Made by a program: the position numbers and the translations under genes. 64,000 nt of DNA from Lycorma delicatula (taxonomy: Eukaryota > Arthropoda > Insecta > Hemiptera > Fulgoridae), in the NCBI RefSeq assembly GCF_047948215.1, contig NC_134457.1, positions 15,412,626-15,476,625 of the forward strand, written 5' to 3'. A model generated the notes under the pieces. The model did no database searches. It saw only the letters and a list, made by a program, of their open reading frames with translations, and was not told the origin of the DNA. This document shows, one piece after another, positions 1-10,035 of the stretch. How positions within the stretch are numbered: the first letter of the stretch is position 1; each line of letters begins with the position of its first letter.

Positions 1-1
1 G

Positions 2-1414
2 ACCGAGGTCGAACTTGATCTTATTACGGATTATGATATGCATATGTTTATTGAGAAAGGAATTCGAGGCGGTATAACTACATGTGTTAAAAAACACGCC
101 GTAGCGAATAATCCCTATGTGAAAGGCTATAAAGTTGACAAGTTAACAAACTATTTAATGTATATAGATGCCAATAACCTTTATGGTTGGGCAATGTGCA
201 AACGGTTGCCGTATAAAGACTTCAGATGGTTGTCTGATGTAGAATTAATTACTGCGCTTGAGGTTGTTTTGAAAACAGAAGACGAATCTGAAAGAGGCTA
301 CATTCTAGAAGTAGATATTGAGTATCCAGCGAGGCTTCATGAGAAGCATAATGATTTACCCTTTCTTCCTGCAAATGGAAAACCATCAGGATCCAATCAG
401 CCAAAACGTTTGACTACTCTTTGGTCTAAAAAGAGATATGTCTGCCACTATGCTAATTTGAAGCAGGCGGTAGCGCATGGCCTAGTAGTGACTAAGGTAT
501 ATAGAGTACTTCAATTTTTACAGAAGGCGTGGATGAAGACATATATTGAGTTTAATACTGCAAATAGGCAGCTGGCTAAAAACAGCTTCGAGAAAGATTT
601 CTTTAAATTGATGAATAATGCAGTTTTCGGCAAATGCATGGAAAATGTGCGTAAACGCATTAATATTGAGCTAGTATCATCAAAATCACGTCTATTAAAG
701 TTGATCGCGAAGCCTACGTTTCAAGATAGAATAATTTATTCTGAAAATTTATGCGCGGTCCAGATGCAGAAAACGAATATAAAGTTAAATAAACCCATAT
801 ACGTAGGATTGACGGTATTAGAGTTGAGTAAAACTTTAATGTATAATTTTCATTATGATATTATGAAACAAAGGTATGGAAGTGCTATAGATCTACTATA
901 TATGGATACCGATAGCTTTTTTTACGATATTCGAACGCATGATTTCTATAACGATATAAAAGAAGATCCCATACTTAATTTATGGTTTGATACCTCTGAT
1001 TATCCTCCAACTCACCAATGTTTCTCATTAGTTAACAAAAAGGTGCTCGGTAAATATAAAGATGAGTGTAATGGTATCCCAATTGTAGAATTTATAGGAT
1101 TGCGGGCGAAAATGTACTCTTTTAGAACTGTGAATATAGAAAAGAAAAAGGCGAAAGGTATAAAGAAGAATGTGGTGAAAAATAATTTATCTTTCAGTGA
1201 CTATAAACGATGTTTGGAAGACCCTAATATACAGCTGTATAGGGATATGGTAATGTTTCGCTCAAAGAATCATCAAGTTGATACAATAGTTCACAATAAA
1301 CTTACGCTATGCAACTATGATGATAAGCGTGTTGCTATAGATTATAAGAATACATTAGCGTATGGTCATCAAAATATGCCGCTAGAACTCAAAAGGTTGT
1401 ATGAAAACTCATAA
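2..1414 (+). CDS. polB: Protein-primed DNA polymerase B, C-terminal part
   Basis: The frame is already open at the left edge, so the 5' end lies outside the window. Counting from the Met at 38, motif A is the DANNLYGW block at about residue 44, motif B is LMNNAVFGK at about 191-199 and motif C is DTDS at 290-293, in the order expected of a polymerase palm. The family is that of Polinton/adintovirus polymerases, which extend from a terminal protein. The visible part is uninterrupted and ends with a natural stop. The chromodomain gene follows on the same strand after a structured RNA. It is closely related to the PolB pieces of elements B, C and 26.4-27.1 kb, and more distant from the Polinton A polymerase. 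Confidence 0.93.
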   Translation, partial: TEVELDLITDYDMHMFIEKGIRGGITTCVKKHAVANNPYVKGYKVDKLTNYLMYIDANNLYGWAMCKRLPYKDFRWLSDVELITALEVVLKTEDESERGYILEVDIEYPARLHEKHNDLPFLPANGKPSGSNQPKRLTTLWSKKRYVCHYANLKQAVAHGLVVTKVYRVLQFLQKAWMKTYIEFNTANRQLAKNSFEKDFFKLMNNAVFGKCMENVRKRINIELVSSKSRLLKLIAKPTFQDRIIYSENLCAVQMQKTNIKLNKPIYVGLTVLELSKTLMYNFHYDIMKQRYGSAIDLLYMDTDSFFYDIRTHDFYNDIKEDPILNLWFDTSDYPPTHQCFSLVNKKVLGKYKDECNGIPIVEFIGLRAKMYSFRTVNIEKKKAKGIKKNVVKNNLSFSDYKRCLEDPNIQLYRDMVMFRSKNHQVDTIVHNKLTLCNYDDKRVAIDYKNTLAYGHQNMPLELKRLYENS

Positions 1415-1698
1415 TTGTATTGAATGGATGGGTGTAGTCTGGAAAATGTTCAATCATGTTTTTTCACCGAAAGGGCATACTTTTTTTGTTGAAGAACTAA
1501 ATAAATCGATAGGAGGGCAATCGTAACCATCAAGGTCTTTCACTACATATCGTTTACGCAATGTCCATTGTATTCGTTTTCCTCACTACTACCTAAAGCT
1601 GTTTCAATATGATTAAGAACAACATAACATCTACACACTAACACAACAACATATCTACACATTCACACTTAACAAAAACACATTACATTCACACTCAC
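1415..1698 (+). other. 3' region of polB, CA-rich stretch
   Basis: No open frame is supported here. From about 1620 the plus strand becomes a C/A-rich unstructured run leading straight into the twister-like RNA. A similar C/A-rich run precedes the twister copy at 60,886. Confidence 0.4.
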
Positions 1699-1803
1699 AT
1701 AAACTCAAACACCCTAAACCACTGCGCAATATGAATGCGTATCGGTTCCCCAGGCCTTCATCAAAAATTGATGTAAAATGGTGAGGGAGGTGTTTGAGTT
1801 TAT
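1699..1803 (+). ncRNA. Twister-like self-cleaving ribozyme, copy 1
   Basis: A perfect 15-bp stem (1699-1713 with 1789-1803) closes the motif. Inside it are CTAAACC after P1, a small P3 hairpin (CGCA/TGCG), the loop GGTTCCCCAGGCC, a 6-bp P5 hairpin (CATCAA/TTGATG) and AATGGTGAGGG before the 3' side of P1. This order matches twister RNAs, which cleave themselves at the U-A step after P1. CCC in the loop can pair with GGG of GTGAGGG as a pseudoknot, and this pairing covaries with the two other copies in the window. Activity is inferred. Confidence 0.68.
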
Positions 1804-1920
1804 ATCAATTTTGAAATTTCAGAGGTGCTAATTGACTTTTTTATTTTATTATAGGTTGGAAACTAGCATGAAAGAAACTTTTTTTAATTTACTTTTATTT
1901 ATTACAGGTTGGGAACTAAT

Positions 1921-2415
1921 ATGAACAAAAGCTTTAATGAGGTCGATATTGAAGGAATTCTTGATAGAACCATTCATCAGGGGATGACATATTATTTAGT
2001 AAAATGGGAAGGTTTAGGTTATGAGAATGTGGAGTGGATACAGACTGAACGGTTGAGTTCTTGGATGCTAATTAAAGAATTTGAGCGTAATTATAGAAGA
2101 TGGTTAGGATTTGAATGTATAGATGTAGACTGCGATGAAGTGAAACTTATTCCGAAGCCTGATCCTCCTTTAATCGATCTAACAGATAACAACTCGCAGC
2201 CTTCCTCCTCACATAGTTTTCCTGATTGTAATGTACATATTCACAAACTAAAGGTGGAATATATAAAAAATCATCGAAATAATTGTGGAACTATAGAATA
2301 TCTCGTCAAGTGGAAAGGGTTGGATGAAATTGATGATTCTTGGTTGACTGAAGAAATTTCTACCTGTTTTCAAGACTTAGTAAGCGATTATTGGGAAAAA
2401 GTAGTTAATATTTAA
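1921..2415 (+). CDS. Double chromodomain protein with SUMO-interaction-like motif
   Basis: A 164-aa frame. Chromodomain 1 is at about residues 8-58 (YYLVKWEGLGYENVEW) and a second at about 108-160 (EYLVKWKGLDEIDDSW); both have the aromatic YLVKW-G-W pattern used to read methylated histone tails. The linker has a PPLIDLTDN motif (residues 83-90) like SUMO-interaction motifs. Two near-identical splice acceptors (about 1853 and 1906, each followed by GGTTGG-AACTA) precede the start, so an upstream leader exon is likely. Polinton integrases end in one chromodomain, but here there is no integrase core. A role in chromatin targeting or silencing control is inferred. Confidence 0.8.
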   Translation: MNKSFNEVDIEGILDRTIHQGMTYYLVKWEGLGYENVEWIQTERLSSWMLIKEFERNYRRWLGFECIDVDCDEVKLIPKPDPPLIDLTDNNSQPSSSHSFPDCNVHIHKLKVEYIKNHRNNCGTIEYLVKWKGLDEIDDSWLTEEISTCFQDLVSDYWEKVVNI

Positions 2416-2434
2416 ATTGATTTTTTCAGACATA

Positions 2435-3430
2435 ATGTTGAAGAAACTAAATAGGATCAGCGACATGCTCGTTATAATGTTCAAGAAACTAAATAGAATC
2501 AACGATATGCTCGTTATAATGCAAGATATTGTGGATAAAATAAAAAAGGATACTGAATCTAAAATGCTAATGGATATGATAGACTTAACAGATGATGGAG
2601 CTGATGAGAATATGTATCAACCAACTAAAAGAAGGAAAAGAGGATTTGCTACTAAAGCTTTGGAAAAACATCCAATAGTTACATCCACCACCACCGCAAC
2701 CACTCATCATTACACTAAAGCTACAAACTCTCCTATAGTGTTAAATTGCGATGATGAACCCATCCCTATGATTATTATGCGACCATCTAGCTGTAGAATA
2801 TCTTCCAACCGCTCATCACCCACATCACCATCTATTAGTGCTACAGTAGATAATTATTCTTCAATGGTAAATATTACTTCGAAAGCGGCTACTTCTACAG
2901 CAGAAAACGAGCTCACCCCTACGATTATTATGCAACCATCTAGCTGTAGAATATCTTCCGCCCGCTCATCACCCACACCATCATCTATTAGTGCTACAGT
3001 AGACAATTATTCTTCAATGGAAAATATTACTTCGAAAGCAACTACTTCTAGAGCAGAAAACGTGCCCGCCCCTACGATTATTATGCGACCATCTAGCTGT
3101 AGATCGAACGTATCCACTTCAAGTTTTGCTAGTACTACTGGTGAGGAGCGTTATATGACAAGTGCTCTCAACACCTATGTAGAAAACCTTCCTGAAACAG
3201 TGGTGGGGGCAACTATATCTTCCGCTTGTTCCTCACTCACACCACCATCTGTTGATGCTGCAATAAATTCTTCAATGGTAAATACTACCTCTAAAGCAAT
3301 TACTTCTATAACGTCAAACAAATCCACCCCTTTTATAGGAGTGTTTGCAGCGGAAAGTGCTAACCAGCAGATTCCTTTGCGGAATTTATTTGAAGATTTT
3401 TTAGAACAAGTCTTAAACAGAAAAGAATAA
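2435..3430 (+). CDS. Ser/Thr-rich repeat protein with SUMO-interaction-like motif
   Basis: About 331 aa from the ATG at 2435, or an exon entered at the acceptor TTTTTTCAG just upstream. The N-terminus has a tandem duplication of KKLNRI(S/N)DMLVIM, probably helical. MIDLTDDGADE (residues 48-58) resembles a SUMO-interaction motif with acidic tail, and KRRKRG (65-70) a nuclear signal. Residues ~110-260 hold about three copies of a ~45-residue unit containing IIM(R/Q)PSSCR and SATVDNYSSM, with a degenerate fourth. No known family is recognised. It follows the chromodomain gene by 2 nt, and the IDLTD motif common to both suggests they act in the same nuclear process. Confidence 0.65.
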   Translation: MLKKLNRISDMLVIMFKKLNRINDMLVIMQDIVDKIKKDTESKMLMDMIDLTDDGADENMYQPTKRRKRGFATKALEKHPIVTSTTTATTHHYTKATNSPIVLNCDDEPIPMIIMRPSSCRISSNRSSPTSPSISATVDNYSSMVNITSKAATSTAENELTPTIIMQPSSCRISSARSSPTPSSISATVDNYSSMENITSKATTSRAENVPAPTIIMRPSSCRSNVSTSSFASTTGEERYMTSALNTYVENLPETVVGATISSACSSLTPPSVDAAINSSMVNTTSKAITSITSNKSTPFIGVFAAESANQQIPLRNLFEDFLEQVLNRKE

Positions 3431-3970
3431 AATAGGATAGTAATGATTACTTTATTTCATTTGCTTCTCTTTAATATGAAATTTTAATTATATTTATTTT
3501 TGTTATATCTTTTATGTTGGATTCTGATTAAAACAATGTAAAATCTATAAAAATATTATAGTAATAAAATGTAAAATAGATAAAGTATTTATTCACATTA
3601 AAAAAAAAAAAAGCAAACATAATCTTCTATCTAGTAATTACATTAGTTTAGTATAGGTTTATGAAAAATATTCACATTAAAAAAAAAGCGAACATATCTT
3701 CTATCTAGTAATTACATTAGTTAGTATAGGTTTATGAAAATAGAACAATATGTATATTTTTAAAAAGTCGTGTAGAGCTGTAAATAGAATAATTCGCACT
3801 ACTTATTATAAATGATTGTAATCTTCTAGTAATCATATTAGTTTTAGGTTTTAGGATAGGTTTATGAAAAAAAAACAAGAAATCTTTTAATAATACTTTT
3901 TAATATTAAAAAATATATTAAATATAAAATTTATAAATAAATTAAATATATTAAAAATAAACTAAAAATA
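3431..3970. repeat. AT-rich intergenic DNA with three direct repeats
   Basis: Between convergent genes. A block built around 'attacattagt..gtataggtttatgaaaa' occurs three times (about 3,640, 3,710 and 3,835). No gene is seen. Confidence 0.6.
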
Positions 3971-4918
3971 TTACATTAAAGTTTCTAGAATTTTGTTTAG
4001 CTCTTTATTAATACTATTCGGTAGTGAACCTTCCCTAACGCTCATTGATAAACTTTCTACATCTACATTAGACTCTGAAAGCCTGTGTGATGTAGACGAT
4101 CTGGCATCATCGTCCCTCATATCCAGTATAGACTCTTGGAGTCTTTCAGCTGAGGTGATAGTCTCTTTGTGGAGGGGTGCATCATCCTCCACCTGTGGTG
4201 CTGTAATACATGGTAAAAAAAGAGTTTCTGTATTAAGCGACCCCTCTTCAGATAATAGAGGTGGCATAGATCTTCCCACAGCCGACTCCAGGTTGAGCTC
4301 ACCCAATCTTTCGACTGAGTTGGAAGATTGCCTAGAGACTAATATTTTAATTATTTTTATCATATTCTTCATTTGATTACGCGTCTTTTTTGCATTATTA
4401 TTTAGATGCGTAATCGCCAGATCGATTTTTTTATTGTGTTCACTACTTTCACATTCTGGTACTCTTCTATGTAGAGGTGTTTGTGTTTGTTTGGAGGAAG
4501 CTGCTGGCGGTCTTGATGTTGCTGCTGCCTCCTCTTCAACAGTGGTCAGGGGACTCAGCTCAATTACTGGAGGAGATGATTCAACTCTCGCCCCCTCCAT
4601 CATTGTGCTACCCCTTCGAGGTGATGAGAGCACTAATTGCGGTTGTTTATTTGCTCTCACCACCCCCACCCCAGATGTTGATGGGGTCGACCACCACGGG
4701 GGAGAAGATGAACGTCTTCCCCTAGTCAACAGCGCCGCCAGCAAAGGTGCATCATTGCGCTGTTGTGGACCCATCACCCCACCCGATGTTAATTGTGGGG
4801 CAACTCTCCTCAAAACAGCACGACGAGCCTTCTTCTCCTCCAACTCTCTCCTCAGTTGTTTTGAGAGATCTTCTACTTGTCTCACCGCCTCTTCCCATTT
4901 TTTTAAATCTCGTTCCAT
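3971..4918 (-). CDS. Coiled-coil, low-complexity nuclear-type protein
   Basis: A 315-aa frame whose ATG lies 3 nt after a splice acceptor (AG at 4922-4923). Residues 1-45 are a charged amphipathic coiled coil (KKWEEAVRQVEDL, RRELEEKKARR). Then come Ser/Pro-rich disordered sequence, a basic Lys/Asn-rich helix at about 165-195 and an acidic Ser-rich tail. No homologous family is recognised. It is convergent with the Ser/Thr-repeat gene. The leader intron and TATA promoter upstream resemble those of elements B, C and D. Confidence 0.65.
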   Translation of the reverse strand: MERDLKKWEEAVRQVEDLSKQLRRELEEKKARRAVLRRVAPQLTSGGVMGPQQRNDAPLLAALLTRGRRSSSPPWWSTPSTSGVGVVRANKQPQLVLSSPRRGSTMMEGARVESSPPVIELSPLTTVEEEAAATSRPPAASSKQTQTPLHRRVPECESSEHNKKIDLAITHLNNNAKKTRNQMKNMIKIIKILVSRQSSNSVERLGELNLESAVGRSMPPLLSEEGSLNTETLFLPCITAPQVEDDAPLHKETITSAERLQESILDMRDDDARSSTSHRLSESNVDVESLSMSVREGSLPNSINKELNKILETLM

Positions 4919-4921
4919 TTT

Positions 4922-5565
4922 CTGAAATCGAAAAGAGAATATTATTATTTCACATATTCTATAGCATGTATTAATAAAATTATGTATAAAACATTTTATA
5001 AAGATTTTATAAATTTAGAGGTTTTTATATATTTTTTATTAATCACAAATATTTTATTATAATCAATAAATTTAACTGGCCAAGTTTATGAAAAGATTTG
5101 TAACATAGTTAATTTATGTAGAGGTATTTATATTTATATATTATAATAATTGAAAATAATTTATAATAATCTATAAATTAAACTGGAAAAATAAATAATA
5201 ATATCTTTTACTGACTACTTTTAATTTCATAATCCTTTTATTTATTTTCATACATGTTTAGAATAAATTTTATAAAAGAAATTGAGAATTAAATTATTAA
5301 ATGCTATACAAATAATTAGAAATATTATTTAATTTAAAATGATTATTCTCACATATGTATAAATTAGAGCTATCTAAGCAAATTATTTTTAAGACATAAA
5401 TTATTATCTATTGCTAATTAATAAAAAGAAAAGTAATTTTACTTACTTGTATTGAGAAGTAGATCCTCACTATGAAAATAGCTAATTATATATTTGTAAC
5501 AAATCTGAAGAATAGTAAAATGTGATATGAAGAGCGTGAAGATTTTACTCGTATTTATATAGAAC
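4922..5565 (-). promoter_or_regulatory. Leader intron, leader exon and TATA promoter
   Basis: Reading the minus strand, a TATATAAATA-type box at about 5554-5561 is followed by a short noncoding exon ending in the donor CAA|GTAAGT at 5446/5447. The intron runs to the acceptor at 4922, next to the start codon of the coiled-coil gene. It is AT-rich without other features. Confidence 0.55.
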
Positions 5566-5679
5566 AGATATCATTATTTCTTTGACGTAAATTCCCTTAT
5601 CCATAGATAATATAATGTAGTAAACATACATCATTATCATAAACACGTGCTTTTGAAATTTGCGATATAGATTATTTTA

Positions 5680-8215
5680 ATGAGGTTAGCTAGGTCATCA
5701 AATGAAGTAAGTTCTATTCAAATAAATAACTCTGATACAGCATTATTTAACGTAAATGTGTTATCGATAAATAATATAACATTATTTAATGAGGTTAGCT
5801 AGGTCATCAATTTATCTAAATCCTATCCTAATAATCATCATTAAATTAATGAGGTTAGCTGAGGTTAGCTTGAAGTTATAAAAACGCTCATTAATAAAGG
5901 TTAAATGTAAGTAAACAATCAATTGACGCAAATTCAAAGATAAAACTAATTATGAAGCGTAATAAACAAAATTGTATTATCAATTTATAATATGTATGAA
6001 TGCAAAGATAAAACTAATTAATTCTATTGCATTAACCTTGTTTACTAGTTTGAAAGTTGTTCGATAATACATTTGCGTCAATTAGTGATAATTCATTTGC
6101 ATCATACTTGTTATTTTCAAAGTCATCTCAATTATAATTATAACCGAAAATATACCAGCAAAAAATTGAAACTTGTGATATAGTAAGGTTAAGGTCAGAT
6201 TAGATTATCAATTAACGTAAGTCCTATTCTAATAAACAACTCTGATATGGCAATAATTAAAGTAATTATGAAAGACTAATCACCAAATAAGGTCAAGTAA
6301 GGTCGTCAATTGACACAAGATCTATTATAATGATGATGTATTATCAATTTATAATATACATTCATCAAATTAATGTAAAAATGTAAAGATAAAACTAATT
6401 AATTCTATTGCATTAACCTTGTTTACTAGTTTGAAAGTCGTTTGATAATACATTTGCATCAATTAGTAATAATTCATTTGCATCATACTTGTTATTTTCA
6501 AAAGTTATCTCAATTATAATTATAACCGATATATACCAGCATAAAAAATTGAAATTTGTGATATAGTAAGGTTAAGGTCTGATTAGATTATCAATTAACG
6601 CAAGTCCTATTCTAATAAACAACTCTGATATAGCAATATTTAAAGTAATTATGAAAGACTAATCTACAAATAAGGTTAAGTAAGGTCGTCAATTGACGCA
6701 AGTTCTATTATAATAAACAAAACGCTAATTAGTAAAGGTTAAATGTAAGTAAACAATCAATTGACGCAAATTCAAAGATAATACTAATTATGAAGCGTAA
6801 TAAACAGATAAAAGATCAAGTAAGGTCATCAATTAATGTATTATCAATTTATAATATACATTCATCAAATTAATGTAAAAAATGCAAAGATAAAACTAAT
6901 TAATTCTATTGCATTAACCTTGTTTACTAGTTTGAAAGTCATTCGATAATACATTTGCGTCAATTAGTGATAATTCATTTGCATCATACTTGTTATTTTC
7001 AAAGTCATCTCAATTATAATTATAACCGAAATATACCAGCAAAAAATTGAAACTTGTGATATAGTAAGGTTAAGGTCAGATTAGATTATCAATTAACGCA
7101 AGTCCTATTCTAATAAACAACTCTGATATGGCAATAATTAAAGTAATTATGAAAGACTAATCACCAAATAAGGTCAAGTAAGGTCGTCAATTGACACAAG
7201 ATCTATTATAATGATGATGTATTATCAATTTATAATATACATTCATCAAATTAATGTAAAAAATGCAAAGATAAAACTAATTAATTCTATTGCATTAACC
7301 TTGTTTACTAGTTTGAAAGTCATTCGATAATACATTTGCATCAATTAGTAATAATTCATTTGCATCATACTTGTTATTTTCAAAAGTTATCTCAATTATA
7401 ATTATAACCGATATATACCAGCAAAAAATTGAAATTTGTGATATAGTAAGGTTAAGGTTAGATTAGATTATCAATTAACGCAAGTCCTATTCTAATAAAC
7501 AACTCTGATATGGCAATAATTAAAGTAATTATAAAAGGCTAATCAGCAAATAAGGTCAAGTAAGGTCGTCAATTGACGTAAGTTCTATTATAATAAACAA
7601 ATGCTCATTAGTAAAGGTTAAATGTAAGTAAACAATCAATTGACGCAAATTCAAAGATAAAACTAATTATGAAGCGTAATAAACAGATAAAAGATCAAGT
7701 AAGGTCATCAATTAATGTATTATCAATTTATAATATACATTCATCAAATTAATGTAAAAAATGCAAAGATAAAACTAATTAATTCTATTGCATTAACCTT
7801 GTTTACTAGTTTGAAAGTCGTTTGATAATACATTTGCGTCAATTAGTGATAATTCATTTACATCATACTTGTTATTTTCAAAGTTATCTCAATTATAATG
7901 ATAACCGATATATACCAGCATAAAAAATTGAAATTTGTGATATAGTAAGGTTAAGGTCGGATTAGATTATCAATTAACGCAAGTCCTATTCTAATAAACA
8001 ACTCTGATATAGCAATATTTAAAGTAATTATGAAAGACTAATCTACAAATAAGGTTAAGTAAGGTCGTCAATTGACGCAAGTTCTATTATAATAAACAAA
8101 ACGCTAATTAGTAAAGGTTAAATGTAAGTAAACAATCAATTGACGCAAATTCAAAGATAATACTAATTATGAAGCGTAATAAACAGATAAAAGATCAAGT
8201 AAGATCATCAATTAA
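5680..8215 (+). repeat. Satellite array with alternating short and long units
   Basis: The landmark TTGCATTAACC occurs at 6027, 6408, 6909, 7290 and 7788, giving spacings 381, 501, 381 and 498: a higher-order repeat of about 880 bp. The long unit carries an extra block with TAAATGTAAGTAAACAATC. About 130 bp of each unit (TTGTTTACTAGTTTGAAAGTC ... TTATTTTCAAAG ... ATCTCAAT) match, in reverse complement, the promoter-proximal region of element D (18,970-19,080) and more loosely element C (24,900-24,990). A smaller repeat, GAGGTTAGCTAGGTCATCAA, occurs near the left edge. No gene is present. Confidence 0.85.
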
Positions 8216-8217
8216 TG

Positions 8218-8430
8218 TCCCCGACGGGGAGTCTTATTCTTTAAGACTTTGGGGGTTGGCGTCCCCACGGGCCTAGCCTCCGCAGCTTTTCTTCCCACTA
8301 TACAATGAGCTGCGGAACACTTTACATTTTACACATATACTACACCAAGAACACTACATAAATTACAACATACACACATACACAATTACACAACAACAAC
8401 CTACACTGATATTTCTTACATTTACACTCG
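8218..8430 (+). promoter_or_regulatory. Structured 5' UTR of the retrotransposon
   Basis: CCGCAGCT (about 8280) pairs perfectly with AGCTGCGG (about 8309), and AGTCTT/AAGACT and CCCC/GGGG pairs lie upstream. A compact fold at the exact 5' end recalls the HDV-like ribozymes known from some non-LTR elements, but I could not assign the required pseudoknots. The rest is a C/A-rich leader. Confidence 0.35.
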
Positions 8431-8448
8431 GTGGTGTTGCGACATCTT

Positions 8449-9987
8449 ATGAAACGCAACCGTAACCCAAGGTGGGAACAAATCGTGCCGATGGGTGAAT
8501 GGCTCTACGTAGTGAGTCCCGAACGATGTCCTCTGGGCACCAGGGCGAACCCAGTTGTATTTAGCTCTAACTCCAGTACGCGTGCGCTCTGCTGGAGTGG
8601 TCCATTTTTCGCCGGTACTCGTGGGACCAAAATTTCAGTTCCAATAATAAACACTATGATGGTTGGTGGTCCATCTGAAAAAACCACCAATTTAAGTCTT
8701 GCGAAGAGACCTCGATCAGCTTCGTCTGACGAGGATAAAAGTCCTACAAAAGAGAAAGAATCAAAATATAAAAATATTAGATTCGTTGTTCTCAAAAATA
8801 GTCAAGAAGGTGGCTCCCTTCAAAAGGTCTCACCGTTTTTAATAAACAAAACCATAACAGGTGCAAGTGGCTCCCCGAAGAATATCAGGAAATTACGCGA
8901 CGGATCGATTCTGGTTGAAACATTCAACGATGAGCAGAGTCGATCTATCTTACGTCTCCGTAATATGGGTGGCATAAATATAAGCGCAGAATGCCACAAA
9001 ACGCTAAATACGAGCCGGGGTGTAATTTTTTGTAGAGACCTTCTGGATATAGATATCTCTGAAATAGTTGACGAGCTGTGCCACCAAGATGTTGTTGAGG
9101 TGAAACGTATAATGAAACGGCAGAACGGAACAGAAGAACCGACACCGTCTCTTATACTAACATTCAGTCTCCCTGTTCCACCAGAAAAGATCAAAGTGGG
9201 TTACCTCTCGGTTCGGGTACGACCATTCATACCCAACCCACGGCGATGTTTCAGATGCCAAGGTTTTGGTCATACTACAACATCTTGCACGAAAACTGAG
9301 ATCTGTGCTCGATGTGGTAAAGAAGGTCACAACGACACTAACTGCGAAGAAAGTGAAAAATGTGCAAACTGCAGTGGTCCACATACAGCCCGCTCCCGAG
9401 ATTGCCCAACTTTTAAAGAAGAAAAGGCAATTCTCAAAATCTGTACGGAGCAAAAACTATCTTTTCCGGCTGCACGTAGAGAATATAAAAAGATAAACAA
9501 CTCACGGAACCTGGTTAAACCAGACGTATCTTTTGCCACCGCTACAACTAAACAAATTCCTACAAATGCTAATAATCAGCAGTGCGGATCCTGCAATGAG
9601 CTTAAAAAACTTGTTCAGATGCTATCTGATCAAGTAGCTTCACTTACAGCCACTATCTCAGAGCTGACAAAAATGAATCAAAAGTCCTCCATCGCAGCTA
9701 GTGAATCAAACAGTATGATACATACGAAAGTTCCTATTCCCAAAATCGTACCGCCACGAATAGCGACTATCACAGCTGGCAGTAAGCCACCTAATAAGCT
9801 CCCCGTAAAGGGAACCCACGTAACTATCTCTTCTGGGATGTCAACTACAGCATCCCATTCAAATAAATCTCCTCCACCATCTCCTCATATACTGGAGGAT
9901 ATGGTTGAAGAACCACCCGACCCTAGGGCATCGGAGTTCTTTAAAATAAAAAATTCAAAAAAGAAAAACCGAATCACGTACAACTAA
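8449..9987 (+). CDS. Retrotransposon ORF1 (gag-like, three CCHC zinc knuckles)
   Basis: A 512-aa protein from the first ATG. Three consecutive zinc knuckles occupy about residues 266-325: CFRCQGFGHTTTSC, CARCGKEGHNDTNC and CANCSGPHTARSRDC, as in Jockey/I-type ORF1 nucleic-acid chaperones. An RRM-like folded part probably precedes them, and a Pro/Ser-rich tail with a short coiled coil near 390-415 follows. The frame is intact. ORF2 begins 48 nt after its stop. Confidence 0.9.
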   Translation: MKRNRNPRWEQIVPMGEWLYVVSPERCPLGTRANPVVFSSNSSTRALCWSGPFFAGTRGTKISVPIINTMMVGGPSEKTTNLSLAKRPRSASSDEDKSPTKEKESKYKNIRFVVLKNSQEGGSLQKVSPFLINKTITGASGSPKNIRKLRDGSILVETFNDEQSRSILRLRNMGGINISAECHKTLNTSRGVIFCRDLLDIDISEIVDELCHQDVVEVKRIMKRQNGTEEPTPSLILTFSLPVPPEKIKVGYLSVRVRPFIPNPRRCFRCQGFGHTTTSCTKTEICARCGKEGHNDTNCEESEKCANCSGPHTARSRDCPTFKEEKAILKICTEQKLSFPAARREYKKINNSRNLVKPDVSFATATTKQIPTNANNQQCGSCNELKKLVQMLSDQVASLTATISELTKMNQKSSIAASESNSMIHTKVPIPKIVPPRIATITAGSKPPNKLPVKGTHVTISSGMSTTASHSNKSPPPSPHILEDMVEEPPDPRASEFFKIKNSKKKNRITYN

Positions 9988-10035
9988 TTTTTATATAGTT
10001 TCCGAAATTTATTTTTTTATTTGCTTTTTACACTT

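Larger units (their letters stand above)
1..5565. mobile_element. PolB element (partial, leftmost)
   Basis: The segment holds the C-terminal part of a protein-primed PolB, a twister-like RNA, a double-chromodomain gene and a Ser/Thr-repeat gene on the plus strand, and a coiled-coil gene on the minus strand with its own promoter and leader intron. No capsid, ATPase or integrase gene is visible, but the left part lies outside the window. Its right boundary is unclear because a satellite follows. Confidence 0.55.

Noticed and set aside
4434..4974. Plus-strand frames opposite the coiled-coil gene
   Set aside because: Antisense shadows of a low-complexity gene with a clear splice acceptor and start on the minus strand.
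5680..8215. CRISPR-like array
   Set aside because: Units are hundreds of bp long, AT-rich and without unique spacers; the context is eukaryotic.
8218..8310. HDV-like ribozyme at the retrotransposon 5' end
   Set aside because: Strong stems exist at the right place, but I could not assign the nested pseudoknot pairs, so only a structured 5' UTR is reported.
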